Assembly (NCBI GenBank): GCA_027405735.1
Contig: JAPEHQ010000007.1
Span: 124,001 to 188,000 of the forward strand
Length of the DNA: 64,000 nucleotides
Origin: Mucor racemosus
Taxonomy: Eukaryota > Mucoromycota > Mucoromycetes > Mucorales > Mucoraceae
Direction of reading: 5' to 3'
Of this stretch, positions 23,601-36,965 are shown in pieces. Positions within the stretch are counted from its first letter, which is position 1. Each line of letters begins with the position of its first letter. The position numbers and the translations under genes are program-made. The notes under the pieces are model-generated. The model searched no databases, was not told the origin of the DNA, and worked only from the letters and a program-made list of their open reading frames with translations.

Positions 23601-26600
23601 AACAATTTGGAGATTTTTCACGTTTTTTTTTACAAAAGTATCGCTAGGAATCTGGCAACCAACTTTTCTGTAGTAAAATTGGCTGCTGAAAACGAATCTG
23701 CAATTCACTTTATTGTATATATCAATTTCGCCGAGATTTTTGTGTTATAAACTTTGCTGGATTCTAGTATATACGCCTATGGCAACCCTTAAATTTCATT
23801 ATAAAGTCTTACTTGAACACATAATAATAAAAGTTGTTGAACAATTTATTCCACACATTTTGATATATAATTCTAGACGTCAAGTCTGGTTTCAACAATT
23901 TTAGAGGGAAAAAACCAGCCAAAAAACGTGAATATTTGTACTGGTGGTAATCAATTTTAGCAGAAACTTGTTTTCAAAAACGATATCCATCCATTCAACA
24001 TTGTCCCGGCTAAAAAATTTATTAAATGAAGCAAGGATGGTTACTATAGTGATTGTTTCATAAATTTGAATGATGCAGAAATAGCCAGCTTAAAATTGAG
24101 AAGGCGCATTTGAAATGGAAATAAGTCAAGAAAATACTAAGTTATTGCAATGATGGTTATTAAGTAAAGTCTACTTTATTTTTCATTCTCTACCAGGATA
24201 TCTAGGCTTTGGATCGTTGTGAAGACTTTTTTATTTTCTTATAAATTTTGTGAGAGCACTTTTTCTGTTATAGAGATCCATGAAGGGATGACAGGTATGC
24301 ACAGCTAAAACCATAGGATAGTACTCATTAACGTCTATCTAATGAATTTTATCTCGTCAAAAAATATTGATTTTTGATCGAAAAATTTGAGGTTGAATGA
24401 TTGATTTTTGGTGATACAAAAAAGGATCCATTTTGGACGAGGATATACAAGGGTAAATTTTCGCCGACCAAAAAAAATGATCAAAAATAATTAATATCCC
24501 CACAAAAAATAGGGCTACAGCTACATATTTATACTCATTCTGTAGATAATTTTGTTGCGCATAATGTGAAAATAAAATATTTTAGGATTTTATTTGAATG
24601 AAGGGTACTTTTTGATCAAAAACCGTTAAAATTTGATATTAAATTTACTAGAAATTTTATGAGAAAAACATTTTCAAAACCTACACAGATCGATTCAGAA
24701 TTAAAAACTGAACCCAAGATATTTAATACGCTAGTTCAACTTACTATGCATTTTTGTGAGTAATTAAACATACAAGGTTTTTTTTGGATTTTTTTGGATT
24801 TTTTTGGATTTTTTTGGATTTTTTTTCCATTTGAACACTTTTTTGAATTGAAGCTCAGTCACCTGTGTATATCTAATTATACAATTTTATATGGTGATAT
24901 TCAAAATCGGAGCGTGCCCCCATTTCAATAGATAATCAGGAAATAAAAAATGTAGGGCTATACTTGAGATGCTACAGAATATTGACAAAAGACTTATTTC
25001 TATTCATCTTGATTTTTCAGCGAGTATAAAGGCTTCAAAAGTAAAACACTTGTTTTTCCCCCGCTTAAAATCTCAATCTAAGATGTCAAATATCTCGAGA
25101 TTTTATAAGCTTGCGAATAATAGTTTCTAAGCTAAATCTTCTTGTTTTTCAATGTTTTATTACATATTAAAGTTTCAGGGATGGTCTTTTTTTTGGACCC
25201 CCAAACCTCATAATTGTAAATCCTGTTTTGTTTTGTTTTTCTATTTTGTAGTTTTAACAATTTGGAGATTTTTCACGTTTTTTTTTACAAAAGTATCGCT
25301 AGGAATCTGGCAACCAACTTTTCTGTAGTAAAATTGGCTGCTGAAAACGAATCTGCAATTCACTTTATTGTATATATCAATTTCGCCGAGATTTTTGTGT
25401 TATAAACTTTGCTGGATTCTAGTATATACGCCTATGGCAACCCTTAAATTTCATTATAAAGTCTTACTTGAACACATAATAATAAAAGTTGTTGAACAAT
25501 TTATTCCACACATTTTGATATATAATTCTAGACGTCAAGTCTGGTTTCAACAATTTTAGAGGGAAAAAACCAGCCAAAAAACGTGAATATTTGTACTGGT
25601 GGTAATCAATTTTAGCAGAAACTTGTTTTCAAAAACGATATCCATCCATTCAACATTGTCCCGGCTAAAAAATTTATTAAATGAAGCAAGGATGGTTACT
25701 ATAGTGATTGTTTCATAAATTTGAATGATGCAGAAATAGCCAGCTTAAAATTGAGAAGGCGCATTTGAAATGGAAATAAGTCAAGAAAATACTAAGTTAT
25801 TGCAATGATGGTTATTAAGTAAAGTCTACTTTATTTTTCATTCTCTACCAGGATATCTAGGCTTTGGATCGTTGTGAAGACTTTTTTATTTTCTTATAAA
25901 TTTTGTGAGAGCACTTTTTCTGTTATAGAGATCCATGAAGGGATGACAGGTATGCACAGCTAAAACCATAGGATAGTACTCATTAACGTCTATCTAATGA
26001 ATTTTATCTCGTCAAAAAATATTGATTTTTGATCGAAAAATTTGAGGTTGAATGATTGATTTTTGGTGATACAAAAAAGGATCCATTTTGGACGAGGATA
26101 TACAAGGGTAAATTTTCGCCGACCAAAAAAAATGATCAAAAATAATTAATATCCCCACAAAAAATAGGGCTACAGCTACATATTTATACTCATTCTGTAG
26201 ATAATTTTGTTGCGCATAATGTGAAAATAAAATATTTTAGGATTTTATTTGAATGAAGGGTACTTTTTGATCAAAAACCGTTAAAATTTGATATTAAATT
26301 TACTAGAAATTTTATGAGAAAAACATTTTCAAAACCTACACAGATCGATTCAGAATTAAAAACTGAACCCAAGATATTTAATACGCTAGTTCAACTTACT
26401 ATGCATTTTTGTGAGTAATTAAACATACAAGGTTTTTTTTGGATTTTTTTGGATTTTTTTGGATTTTTTTGGATTTTTTTTCCATTTGAACACTTTTTTG
26501 AATTGAAGCTCAGTCACCTGTGTATATCTAATTATACAATTTTATATGGTGATATTCAAAATCGGAGCGTGCCCCCATTTCAATAGATAATCAGGAAATA

Positions 26601-29600
26601 AAAAATGTAGGGCTATACTTGAGATGCTACAGAATATTGACAAAAGACTTATTTCTATTCATCTTGATTTTTCAGCGAGTATAAAGGCTTCAAAAGTAAA
26701 ACACTTGTTTTTCCCCCGCTTAAAATCTCAATCTAAGATGTCAAATATCTCGAGATTTTATAAGCTTGCGAATAATAGTTTCTAAGCTAAATCTTCTTGT
26801 TTTTCAATGTTTTATTACATATTAAAGTTTCAGGGATGGTCTTTTTTTTGGACCCCCAAACCTCATAATTGTAAATCCTGTTTTGTTTTGTTTTTCTATT
26901 TTGTAGTTTTAACAATTTGGAGATTTTTCACGTTTTTTTTTACAAAAGTATCGCTAGGAATCTGGCAACCAACTTTTCTGTAGTAAAATTGGCTGCTGAA
27001 AACGAATCTGCAATTCACTTTATTGTATATATCAATTTCGCCGAGATTTTTGTGTTATAAACTTTGCTGGATTCTAGTATATACGCCTATGGCAACCCTT
27101 AAATTTCATTATAAAGTCTTACTTGAACACATAATAATAAAAGTTGTTGAACAATTTATTCCACACATTTTGATATATAATTCTAGACGTCAAGTCTGGT
27201 TTCAACAATTTTAGAGGGAAAAAACCAGCCAAAAAACGTGAATATTTGTACTGGTGGTAATCAATTTTAGCAGAAACTTGTTTTCAAAAACGATATCCAT
27301 CCATTCAACATTGTCCCGGCTAAAAAATTTATTAAATGAAGCAAGGATGGTTACTATAGTGATTGTTTCATAAATTTGAATGATGCAGAAATAGCCAGCT
27401 TAAAATTGAGAAGGCGCATTTGAAATGGAAATAAGTCAAGAAAATACTAAGTTATTGCAATGATGGTTATTAAGTAAAGTCTACTTTATTTTTCATTCTC
27501 TACCAGGATATCTAGGCTTTGGATCGTTGTGAAGACTTTTTTATTTTCTTATAAATTTTGTGAGAGCACTTTTTCTGTTATAGAGATCCATGAAGGGATG
27601 ACAGGTATGCACAGCTAAAACCATAGGATAGTACTCATTAACGTCTATCTAATGAATTTTATCTCGTCAAAAAATATTGATTTTTGATCGAAAAATTTGA
27701 GGTTGAATGATTGATTTTTGGTGATACAAAAAAGGATCCATTTTGGACGAGGATATACAAGGGTAAATTTTCGCCGACCAAAAAAAATGATCAAAAATAA
27801 TTAATATCCCCACAAAAAATAGGGCTACAGCTACATATTTATACTCATTCTGTAGATAATTTTGTTGCGCATAATGTGAAAATAAAATATTTTAGGATTT
27901 TATTTGAATGAAGGGTACTTTTTGATCAAAAACCGTTAAAATTTGATATTAAATTTACTAGAAATTTTATGAGAAAAACATTTTCAAAACCTACACAGAT
28001 CGATTCAGAATTAAAAACTGAACCCAAGATATTTAATACGCTAGTTCAACTTACTATGCATTTTTGTGAGTAATTAAACATACAAGGTTTTTTTTGGATT
28101 TTTTTGGATTTTTTTGGATTTTTTTGGATTTTTTTTCCATTTGAACACTTTTTTGAATTGAAGCTCAGTCACCTGTGTATATCTAATTATACAATTTTAT
28201 ATGGTGATATTCAAAATCGGAGCGTGCCCCCATTTCAATAGATAATCAGGAAATAAAAAATGTAGGGCTATACTTGAGATGCTACAGAATATTGACAAAA
28301 GACTTATTTCTATTCATCTTGATTTTTCAGCGAGTATAAAGGCTTCAAAAGTAAAACACTTGTTTTTCCCCCGCTTAAAATCTCAATCTAAGATGTCAAA
28401 TATCTCGAGATTTTATAAGCTTGCGAATAATAGTTTCTAAGCTAAATCTTCTTGTTTTTCAATGTTTTATTACATATTAAAGTTTCAGGGATGGTCTTTT
28501 TTTTGGACCCCCAAACCTCATAATTGTAAATCCTGTTTTGTTTTGTTTTTCTATTTTGTAGTTTTAACAATTTGGAGATTTTTCACGTTTTTTTTTACAA
28601 AAGTATCGCTAGGAATCTGGCAACCAACTTTTCTGTAGTAAAATTGGCTGCTGAAAACGAATCTGCAATTCACTTTATTGTATATATCAATTTCGCCGAG
28701 ATTTTTGTGTTATAAACTTTGCTGGATTCTAGTATATACGCCTATGGCAACCCTTAAATTTCATTATAAAGTCTTACTTGAACACATAATAATAAAAGTT
28801 GTTGAACAATTTATTCCACACATTTTGATATATAATTCTAGACGTCAAGTCTGGTTTCAACAATTTTAGAGGGAAAAAACCAGCCAAAAAACGTGAATAT
28901 TTGTACTGGTGGTAATCAATTTTAGCAGAAACTTGTTTTCAAAAACGATATCCATCCATTCAACATTGTCCCGGCTAAAAAATTTATTAAATGAAGCAAG
29001 GATGGTTACTATAGTGATTGTTTCATAAATTTGAATGATGCAGAAATAGCCAGCTTAAAATTGAGAAGGCGCATTTGAAATGGAAATAAGTCAAGAAAAT
29101 ACTAAGTTATTGCAATGATGGTTATTAAGTAAAGTCTACTTTATTTTTCATTCTCTACCAGGATATCTAGGCTTTGGATCGTTGTGAAGACTTTTTTATT
29201 TTCTTATAAATTTTGTGAGAGCACTTTTTCTGTTATAGAGATCCATGAAGGGATGACAGGTATGCACAGCTAAAACCATAGGATAGTACTCATTAACGTC
29301 TATCTAATGAATTTTATCTCGTCAAAAAATATTGATTTTTGATCGAAAAATTTGAGGTTGAATGATTGATTTTTGGTGATACAAAAAAGGATCCATTTTG
29401 GACGAGGATATACAAGGGTAAATTTTCGCCGACCAAAAAAAATGATCAAAAATAATTAATATCCCCACAAAAAATAGGGCTACAGCTACATATTTATACT
29501 CATTCTGTAGATAATTTTGTTGCGCATAATGTGAAAATAAAATATTTTAGGATTTTATTTGAATGAAGGGTACTTTTTGATCAAAAACCGTTAAAATTTG

Positions 29601-29929
29601 ATATTAAATTTACTAGAAATTTTATGAGAAAAACATTTTCAAAACCTACACAGATCGATTCAGAATTAAAAACTGAACCCAAGATATTTAATACGCTAGT
29701 TCAACTTACTATGCATTTTTGTGAGTAATTAAACATACAAGGTTTTTTTTGGATTTTTTTGGATTTTTTTTCCATTTGAACACTTTTTTGAATTGAAGCT
29801 CAGTCACCTGTGTATATCTGATTATACAATTTTATATGGTGATATTCAAAATCGGAGCGTGCCCCCATTTCAATAGATAATCAGGAAATGAAAAATGTTG
29901 GGCTATACTTGAAATGCTATAGAGTATTG
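20688..29929 (+). repeat. Tandem array of a 1,655 bp unit (five full copies plus one partial)
   Basis: Units start at CAACATTGTCCCG at 20688, 22341, 23996, 25651, 27306 and 28961. The first unit is 1,653 bp, the next four 1,655 bp, and the sixth stops after about 969 bp at 29929. Units 2-5 look identical by eye. Unit 1 differs by a few bases at its left edge (CCGCTAC versus CCGGCTA) and one A. The sixth copy is normal at first but gathers substitutions towards its right end and has two instead of four GGATTTTTTT subrepeats. A 63-codon open stretch recurs in every unit but starts at TTG and resembles nothing I know. Part of the unit (TTTAATACGCTAG block and downstream) is distantly similar to R2. 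Confidence 0.95.
21476..21516 (+). repeat. GGATTTTTTT minisatellite within the tandem unit
   Basis: Four copies of the decamer GGATTTTTTT occur here in unit 1 and at the same place in units 2-5. The partial sixth unit (about 29751-29771) has two. It is the only obvious length variation inside the array. Confidence 0.85.
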
Positions 29930-31274
29930 CAGTATGAAAAGTTACAATCCAAATTTTTTTTTGTTTTGTTTCAGAAAAATTATAATAATGAATAACGCAT
30001 TTCCGTTTGATTCATGCAAAGCCTTGTGTCATTCCTTTTTAAATACGATAACTAAATCCATATATGGTCCCTTGTCAATTTATCTGTCACTTTACTCTCC
30101 CTTTGATTTTATTTACCAATTAATAAATATCCAATTTACAAATAAGAAAACCAATTTCCATCAATGCAGTGATCACCAATTCATAATGATAAGAATATTA
30201 TCTATAAGAGTATCATCTACCTTTGCTGTTAATGGAAAATTACAGATAACTACAAAAATCGGGTATCCAACTTTTTTTCTATAATTTTTTTAATGCTAGA
30301 ATAAATCTGGGTCTTGGCATAAATTGGAACTGCAATCATGATGACGCCATTTGCGTAACTTTAGTTTTTTTTGTATGGGTGATATGTTGTGGTCATCTGA
30401 AAATTTGCAAAAATTTAGAAAACCAATAATAACTTCAAATTTTGCGCAGAAAATCTTGGTTGAAGATATATTTCCGTAATATTATTTAAATAAGCTGAAC
30501 TTTTTTGTGCAGCCGAGTTTTTTCAAGCCTCGTTGAAGTCAGGTGAGCTTACAAAAAAGCTCGTTCATCTCACATGGGCATTTTTGTGTAGGCGTCTAAG
30601 CTCATTACCTCAATGCGAGCTTTATTTTATTTTTCAAGTAACAAATACCTAAAGTAAAGCAAACTTATGAATATCAAGTGACAATTATATAAAATAGTTG
30701 TATCATATCATTCACTTTTATCTTTTATCATTGAATTTAAGCTTTTTAGAAAGAAGACAGACTGCGGAATATGTAGAGATATTCACGGAAAAAAAGTATA
30801 TAAAAAAACAATAGGAATTTGACTAGATAACATTAGGGTTTTAATATCAATTTAAATTCTACTTGAGGACTTTTGTAGTAAATAAATGTCCTCTTTATAT
30901 AGTTTTCACCCGAGAGATTAGGTAATCATTCCTAGGTCCATACATAGCCAATAATACCCCTTGTCAGATATAAGTCTTGATAGTAACCAAACGGTGTATT
31001 CATAGAGTTTATGGGCCCTTGATCATAATGGTGTGATTAGATCCACATTATGTTGATTGGTCTTTAACTATAAGCTGCTAGGATTGAAGCTCGGTAAAAA
31101 AATTATATTAGTATGAATCAGCATATATCATTTAGTAGTGTAATGTCTATTCATGCCAGCTGTACTTTAATTGAGAATCAGATGAAATGGAGATCAATAT
31201 AGTGGACAAATGTGTACATATTCCACACAGACGATTGCTCTACCTACACGAGCTTTTTTCAAAGAAGCCAAAAG
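29930..31274. other. Intergenic, no gene seen
   Basis: Right flank of the tandem array up to solo LTR-A copy 3. The open stretch over 29934-30284 lacks any recognisable motif and is Phe/Ile/Lys-rich as expected from AT-rich noise. No relation to R1 or R2 was noticed. Confidence 0.5.
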
Positions 31275-31505
31275 TGTAAGTTTTTTGTCTATTATTAATG
31301 TTAAATCTTATTTTAATTCCATATTGAACTTGACATCCAAATGGAATTGAAATGGTATAAATACTTTTACAATCTAGGGCCTGATGATTCCTGGCTTCCT
31401 TTTTTTAACTTAATAATAAAGACCCTACGTTCTCCGTGAGATATAATTGCTTTCGGTCCTTATTTTATTATATTGGAAATAATCGTTATCTACATACAAC
31501 TCTCA
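31275..31505 (-). mobile_element. Solo LTR, family A, copy 3 (231 bp, diverged)
   Basis: On the plus strand it begins TGTAAGTTTTTTGTC and ends CAACTCTCA, matching the ends of the minus-strand copy at 5296-6200. It retains the strongly conserved block AATAAAGACCCTACGTTCTC (31413-31432 region) and CCTGGC near the middle. Flanking pentamers are AAAAG and AAAAA, a weak target duplication in A-rich sequence. It is the most diverged of the three copies. Confidence 0.7.
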
Positions 31506-32434
31506 AAAAACTCATCTTTAATAATTACCTATACTGATTCATTGTTAAAGTAATACGTAATACGATACTCTAACTAAAAAAAAAGGCAACATGTCGAGCT
31601 GTTATTTTGTTAAGTTTCATTAAAAAATATTTATTTTCGACAGAGTAATGCAGATGAGGATCCATAGCCCAATTTTTCGACCTCCTTCTCCATTCAAAAA
31701 TAACAGTTTTAATGGTTTTCAAAAAACTTTTGCGGAGACCATCTTTTAAAAATTACATTAGTGAATACAGTGGTTTAAAGGCTACAACTTATAAATAACA
31801 CTTAATTCACCACAGCATTTTATATATGATTTCTTGCCCAAATTTGAAAAAACCCGTTTTATTTTGTTAATTTTTGGTCAGCACAGCTTAAAAAGTTCAA
31901 ATACCGCAGTCGGTTGAGATCCTTTCCGGGAGGTCCGGTGGAGCAACTAGAGGAAAAATCGGTCTGATTTGACGATTGGACAGTATTATTATTTACTTTT
32001 CTTATGGGTTTTAACTAAATAAAGTAGGTATAAAATTCATTTTTGATGATCATAAACGCTGCAGTCATCAGATATAGTATGGATAGGACTCACGTACTCT
32101 GGGAAAAAGAGCAGCATTAAATTTAAAGCCTGTAAATGCTGGTAAAATTATAAGAAACCCAAAAATGTGATGGCAAATCATATAGACAAATGATTTCAAA
32201 TATATAATTTTTCAACCAAAGATGGGTACATGTGCAGATCATCTTTCTCATGATTTAAAAAAAGATTTAACGCATCTAGTGTATATAGTCATACATACAT
32301 CTCAATCAGAACAAAGGAACGACTCATCATCATCATCATCATTACCAAAATGACTCCGCAGATTTGTTTTTAATTTAAAAGTGGTCCTGAACGTTAAATA
32401 AACCTTTCTTTTTATCCATTATCTATACATTATC
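31506..32434. other. Intergenic upstream of the 5'-nucleotidase gene
   Basis: No coding signal. A CAT microsatellite (about 32326-32342) lies about 95 bp before the ATG at 32435, within the probable promoter or leader. Confidence 0.5.
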
Positions 32435-33562
32435 ATGTCTAAAACATTACAGGCAAAAACCTTGGGTAAAGAGAAAATAATGCAATATAAAAAGGAGCAA
32501 ACTAATATATTTCTGATAGTTGAATCATTATTGAAAATCCCAACCGTTCGTATTAAGAATGTTGCTAGTACTACAGACAAATTACAGAAAATTATCCAAG
32601 ACGGCCGACGCAATCTTCATTTTATCAGTGGTAAATATCAACATTTATGAACATAAACATTGTATTGATGCTTTATGTATTTGCAGACTTTGATATGACG
32701 ATGTCGCGTCATTGGGTTCGTAACAAAGAAACTGATGCTTTAGAACGTAATTCTTCTTCACATGGTATTCCTGCTCGTTCTGATATCATGACACCCGAGG
32801 TAAAGCAATACAGTAATTATTCTGTATATACAATTTACTGATTTTATTATAGTATAAAAAAGACACAGCCCGCATTTACAATACATATTATCCCATTGAA
32901 ATTGATCAAACTATGACTCATGATGAAAAGGTTCCCTACATGATGAAATGGTGGATCGAAGCACATGCAAGTTTAATCAGACAGAAATTATCAAAGCATG
33001 GTAAATTATTGTTAAATTAAAAATGAAAGGATTTAGACGCTAATTACCAATGAGGATAGATTTAGCAAAAATGGCTAGACAAGTGAATTTAGAAATGAGA
33101 CCAGGAGTTGAAGATGTTTTAGCCAATTGTAGAGATACTCAAGTACCATTTCTCGTTTTCTCTGCCGGTATTGGTAACATTATCGAAGAGATCTTGAAGC
33201 AAGTGAATTTATTCCATGAGAATATGCACATTGTATCCAACATGATGGTATTTGATGAACAAGATATTTGTGTTGATTTTAAAGAGCCATTGATTCATGT
33301 ATTCAACAAATCAGAATTTCAATTAGAAACATCACCTTATCACAAGTTGATTGAAGAAAGAGCTAACGTTATTCTAATGGGGGATAGTTTAGGTGATCTT
33401 CAAATGAGTCAAGGTGTAAATCATAATTTATGCTTCAACATTGGCTTCTTAAATCATGATATTAAATCATTGGAGCCTGCTTATGTTGAGGCATTTGATC
33501 TAGTTATTGAAGGAGACGCTAATATGGCACCTGTTATAGAAATCTTAAAGAGTATAGAATAA
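32435..33562 (+). CDS. Cytosolic 5'-nucleotidase III / pyrimidine 5'-nucleotidase (UMPH-1 family), 319 aa
   Basis: Four exons, 32435-32630, 32687-32799, 32853-33000 and 33060-33562, with introns of 56, 53 and 59 bp, give 960 nt. The first intron falls inside the HAD nucleophile motif, restored as ISDFDMTMSRHW (D66 nucleophile, D68 acid/base). Motif II is the Ser in FLVFSAGIG (S187). The last motif is GDSLGDLQM (D261, D265), which binds Mg2+. The segment KVPYMMKWWIEAHASLI and the LIHVFNKSEF block match the NT5C3 family. These enzymes remove phosphate from pyrimidine nucleoside monophosphates such as UMP and CMP, usually in the cytosol. The usual DFDMTLSRF has Met for Leu here. For the third intron I chose the acceptor GGATAG|AT because the nearer AG sites shift frame. 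It converges on RAC1, with 310 bp between their stops. Confidence 0.93.
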
Positions 33563-33838
33563 AGAATAAACATTTTATATAGTTTATTTTGATGAATTTG
33601 TGTTGATGTTGTTGCTGTTTTTCTGTGTGCCTGTGTGTATTTGTGTGTTTCTCTCTCTCTCTCTTAGTGTGAGAATAAAAATAATAGAATAATAGAATAA
33701 TAATAGTAATAATAGAATAATAATAGTAATAATAGTAATAATGGTAATAATAATAATAATAAAAAAAATAATAATAATAGTAATAATAATAATAATAATA
33801 ATAGTCGATAAATTAAGTTATTATAGCAATAATAAAGA

Positions 33839-33870
<32 letters not shown>

Positions 33871-33872
33871 CA
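33563..33872. repeat. Convergent 3' region with TC, AAT/AGT and poly-A microsatellites
   Basis: The space between the 5'-nucleotidase and RAC1 stops. It holds AAAGAATAAACA just after the first stop (probable polyadenylation signal), a TC run (about 33651-33664), a long imperfect AATAATAGT repeat (about 33680-33805), and a run of about 27 A at 33841-33867. Opposite-strand open stretches here are only poly-Leu/Phe artefacts. Confidence 0.85.
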
Positions 33873-34616
<744 letters not shown>

Positions 34617-34700
34617 ATTATATATATAGATGAATAAATAAGAAAGAGAGAGAGAGAGAGAGAGCGAGAGGAAGAGTACACAAAAAAGAAAATAATAGAA
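34617..34700 (-). promoter_or_regulatory. CT-rich leader of RAC1 (GA repeat on plus strand)
   Basis: Just upstream of the RAC1 ATG, read on the minus strand, is a CTCTCTCTCTCT tract (34644-34665) with TATATATA next to the start. CT tracts near the start are shared with other genes here. A promoter role is inferred. Confidence 0.4.
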
Positions 34701-34773
34701 CACCCTTTAAACTGACCTAAAAAAATTTCAAAATTTAGTGTAACTAGAGTACAATGGTTTATTAGGTTTTTGA

Positions 34774-36664
34774 TTAAACAACAAAATTATCTAGGCCAAA
34801 ACTACACAATTGAAAAGATTCTTTTAAATCCTGTTGAAATGTAAGTCTAATTGATTTAAATGAATCTTTTCTAGGGCATTCAATATCAAATCCAATGCGA
34901 TAATCTAACTGGTTTGTAGGTGTCAACTTGATTTCACATTCTTCCCATGAACCAAATGGTATAAATTGCACCGCCACTTTGAATACTTGATCCAATGGTA
35001 AATCAAACTTATTAGGAGTATATATAATGATCCTTTTGGCTTGAATGTCTCCCACCATGTATAAACCAAAGTAATCATTCATCAGAGGTGCTTTTTTCCC
35101 CCCAATATTTTCATTAGTAAATGTGCTTATAATGATCTATAAAAAAAAGCTTACCTCGCTGTGTTTGCCAACAGGTTTCAGTATCTTGATCTACCGCTTT
35201 GTGATAGGATTGATAGGCGAAATTGGATCTATTGGGAATCATGAATTGTTGATGTGTTTGATTATATGCTGACTCAAATTCACTGATATTTGTGATTGAT
35301 TGTGAACTGAATACAATATCGTTTTCTGTACCTGGAACAGGCATACTATGAATATTTGTAATGAACAAACATTTGTCATTTGCACAACTTGATCTATGCA
35401 TATTTTGTACTTTTTTAGAAATGCTATTTTATAACATTTTATAATACATAGTACCTGACATCTCTTTCTTCAACTGGTGGCCCTATTTCTCCTTGTTCAA
35501 AGTAATCATCATTTTCCTCCATTAAACTTGTATTTCCCAAGGTGGTTTCTAATATCGAAACAGCATCGTACTATAATTATGTGGCTGTGTGTGTAAGTAC
35601 TAAAAACTATCCAGCCAAACACAATAAAAAATTACCATGTAATATTCTACTAACTGCCTATTATTCACAGTATCAATGCTTCTAAATCCATCTCTACCAG
35701 ATGATAATAAAGGGTTGGATACAAGATATGGATATTGATTTAACCAAATTGAAAAGTAAAATTCGGCTAGTCTTAATTTTGATGTGCTCAAGCCTTGTGT
35801 ACTCAGTTGGCTTAGAAATTTTTGAACTTTATTCTGAGAAATAAATGCACCATAACGCAGATCTGTGTAGCCAGTATGAAGAGAGATGGCTGCGATATAT
35901 GGATTAACCATTGCTCAGCATTAAAAACATTTGCACTTACCTTTATTACTAAATCGCCATCTCATATAATCAACATAATTGACAGGTCTCGTATTGGCAA
36001 TCAAATGATCTGGATATCGGAATGAATGGGTATACAAACTATCCAAGTACGGATTTAGCCATAAATCATCTTGAAAATAACATTTTCCATAGCTTGCAAC
36101 TGCACAAGCAGTGAATTTTCCCATATTATATATGGAAGCATCTGTTTCAATGATTTCAATATGAACATCATCATTTGGAGATGCAGAAAGAGTATTGTTG
36201 GGATACAATTGCTATAGCAGCCAGTTTAGTAACCATGGCAACCACTGAAACATAAATAGCTTATTTACCTCTGCTTTTAATGGCCTCGATTTGATCTGAT
36301 TATATACAAATATCTCTTTTATAAAAGGATATTTGAATAGATGATGTACTGCATGAATAATACCCTCATTACTATCATCAACACGATTTATAATAGCTGT
36401 GGCTGGTGGATATTGTCGAAGATTTTGTTTAGAAAATACTGTTGATGGGAAAATACTAAGTTGATCCAAACTTGGTTCACTCTCCAATGTTTGAATTAAC
36501 CATGTAGGAGGGTCCATTTCTTTTTGTGAAAATATAATGCTTGGTGTATGGTTTTCTTTATGTGCAAATTTTTTTATTGATTCCAGTTGGCTCCATGTTA
36601 TAATTATAACTGTAATAAATGCAACATATATAATTGTTTTTTTCAAATGTATAGAATTGATCAT
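34774..36664 (-). CDS. Type II membrane protein, putative glycosyltransferase with discoidin-like C-terminal domain, 530 aa
   Basis: Six exons: 36269-36664, 35941-36211, 35636-35889, 35455-35570, 35155-35393 and 34774-35090; introns 57, 51, 65, 61 and 64 bp; 1,593 nt in frame. Residues 1-9 are short and basic, 10-26 form one membrane anchor (TIIYVAFITVIIITW), and the rest would lie in the Golgi/ER lumen. The block ATAIINRVDDSNEGIIHAVH followed by KEIFVYNQ and, at about 175-182, KCYFQDDLWLN resembles a GT-A nucleotide-sugar fold with a DxD-like QDD; donor and acceptor are unknown. The tail (about 405-530, with DQDTETCWQTQR then NDYFGLYMVGDIQAKRIIIY) looks like an F5/8C discoidin lectin domain. 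Several NxT/S sites fit a secretory protein. For the third exon I chose the acceptor ATCGCAG, giving a 51 bp intron; a nearer AG would give 27 bp. Role inferred; moderate confidence. Confidence 0.75.
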
Positions 36665-36965
36665 CTTTGAACGAAATATACAGCTGTTTTTTTTGTATAT
36701 AAAGAAGGGAGAAAAAAGAAGGAGAAAAAATCAACCAAAAAAATACAAGATGTTAAATTGCTAAATTAAGGTACTATATTTGATTGGATTCCTAATAAAT
36801 TGACCAGGTAACGTTTATATAGTACAAAGATGATCTTTAGGCATATTGAAACATATATAAATACATAAAAAAATAAAAACTCTTTATATAAAGCAAAACA
36901 AAGGAAATCAATTAATAATACATACATACATCTATCAAAGATCTATTCATCTATATATACAAATC
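36665..36965. other. Short intergenic region
   Basis: The space between the start of the putative glycosyltransferase and the stop of the TPR gene, both on the minus strand. It is AT-rich with a GAAGGAGAAAAAA purine tract just upstream of the former (CT-rich on the coding strand). No gene. Confidence 0.6.
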
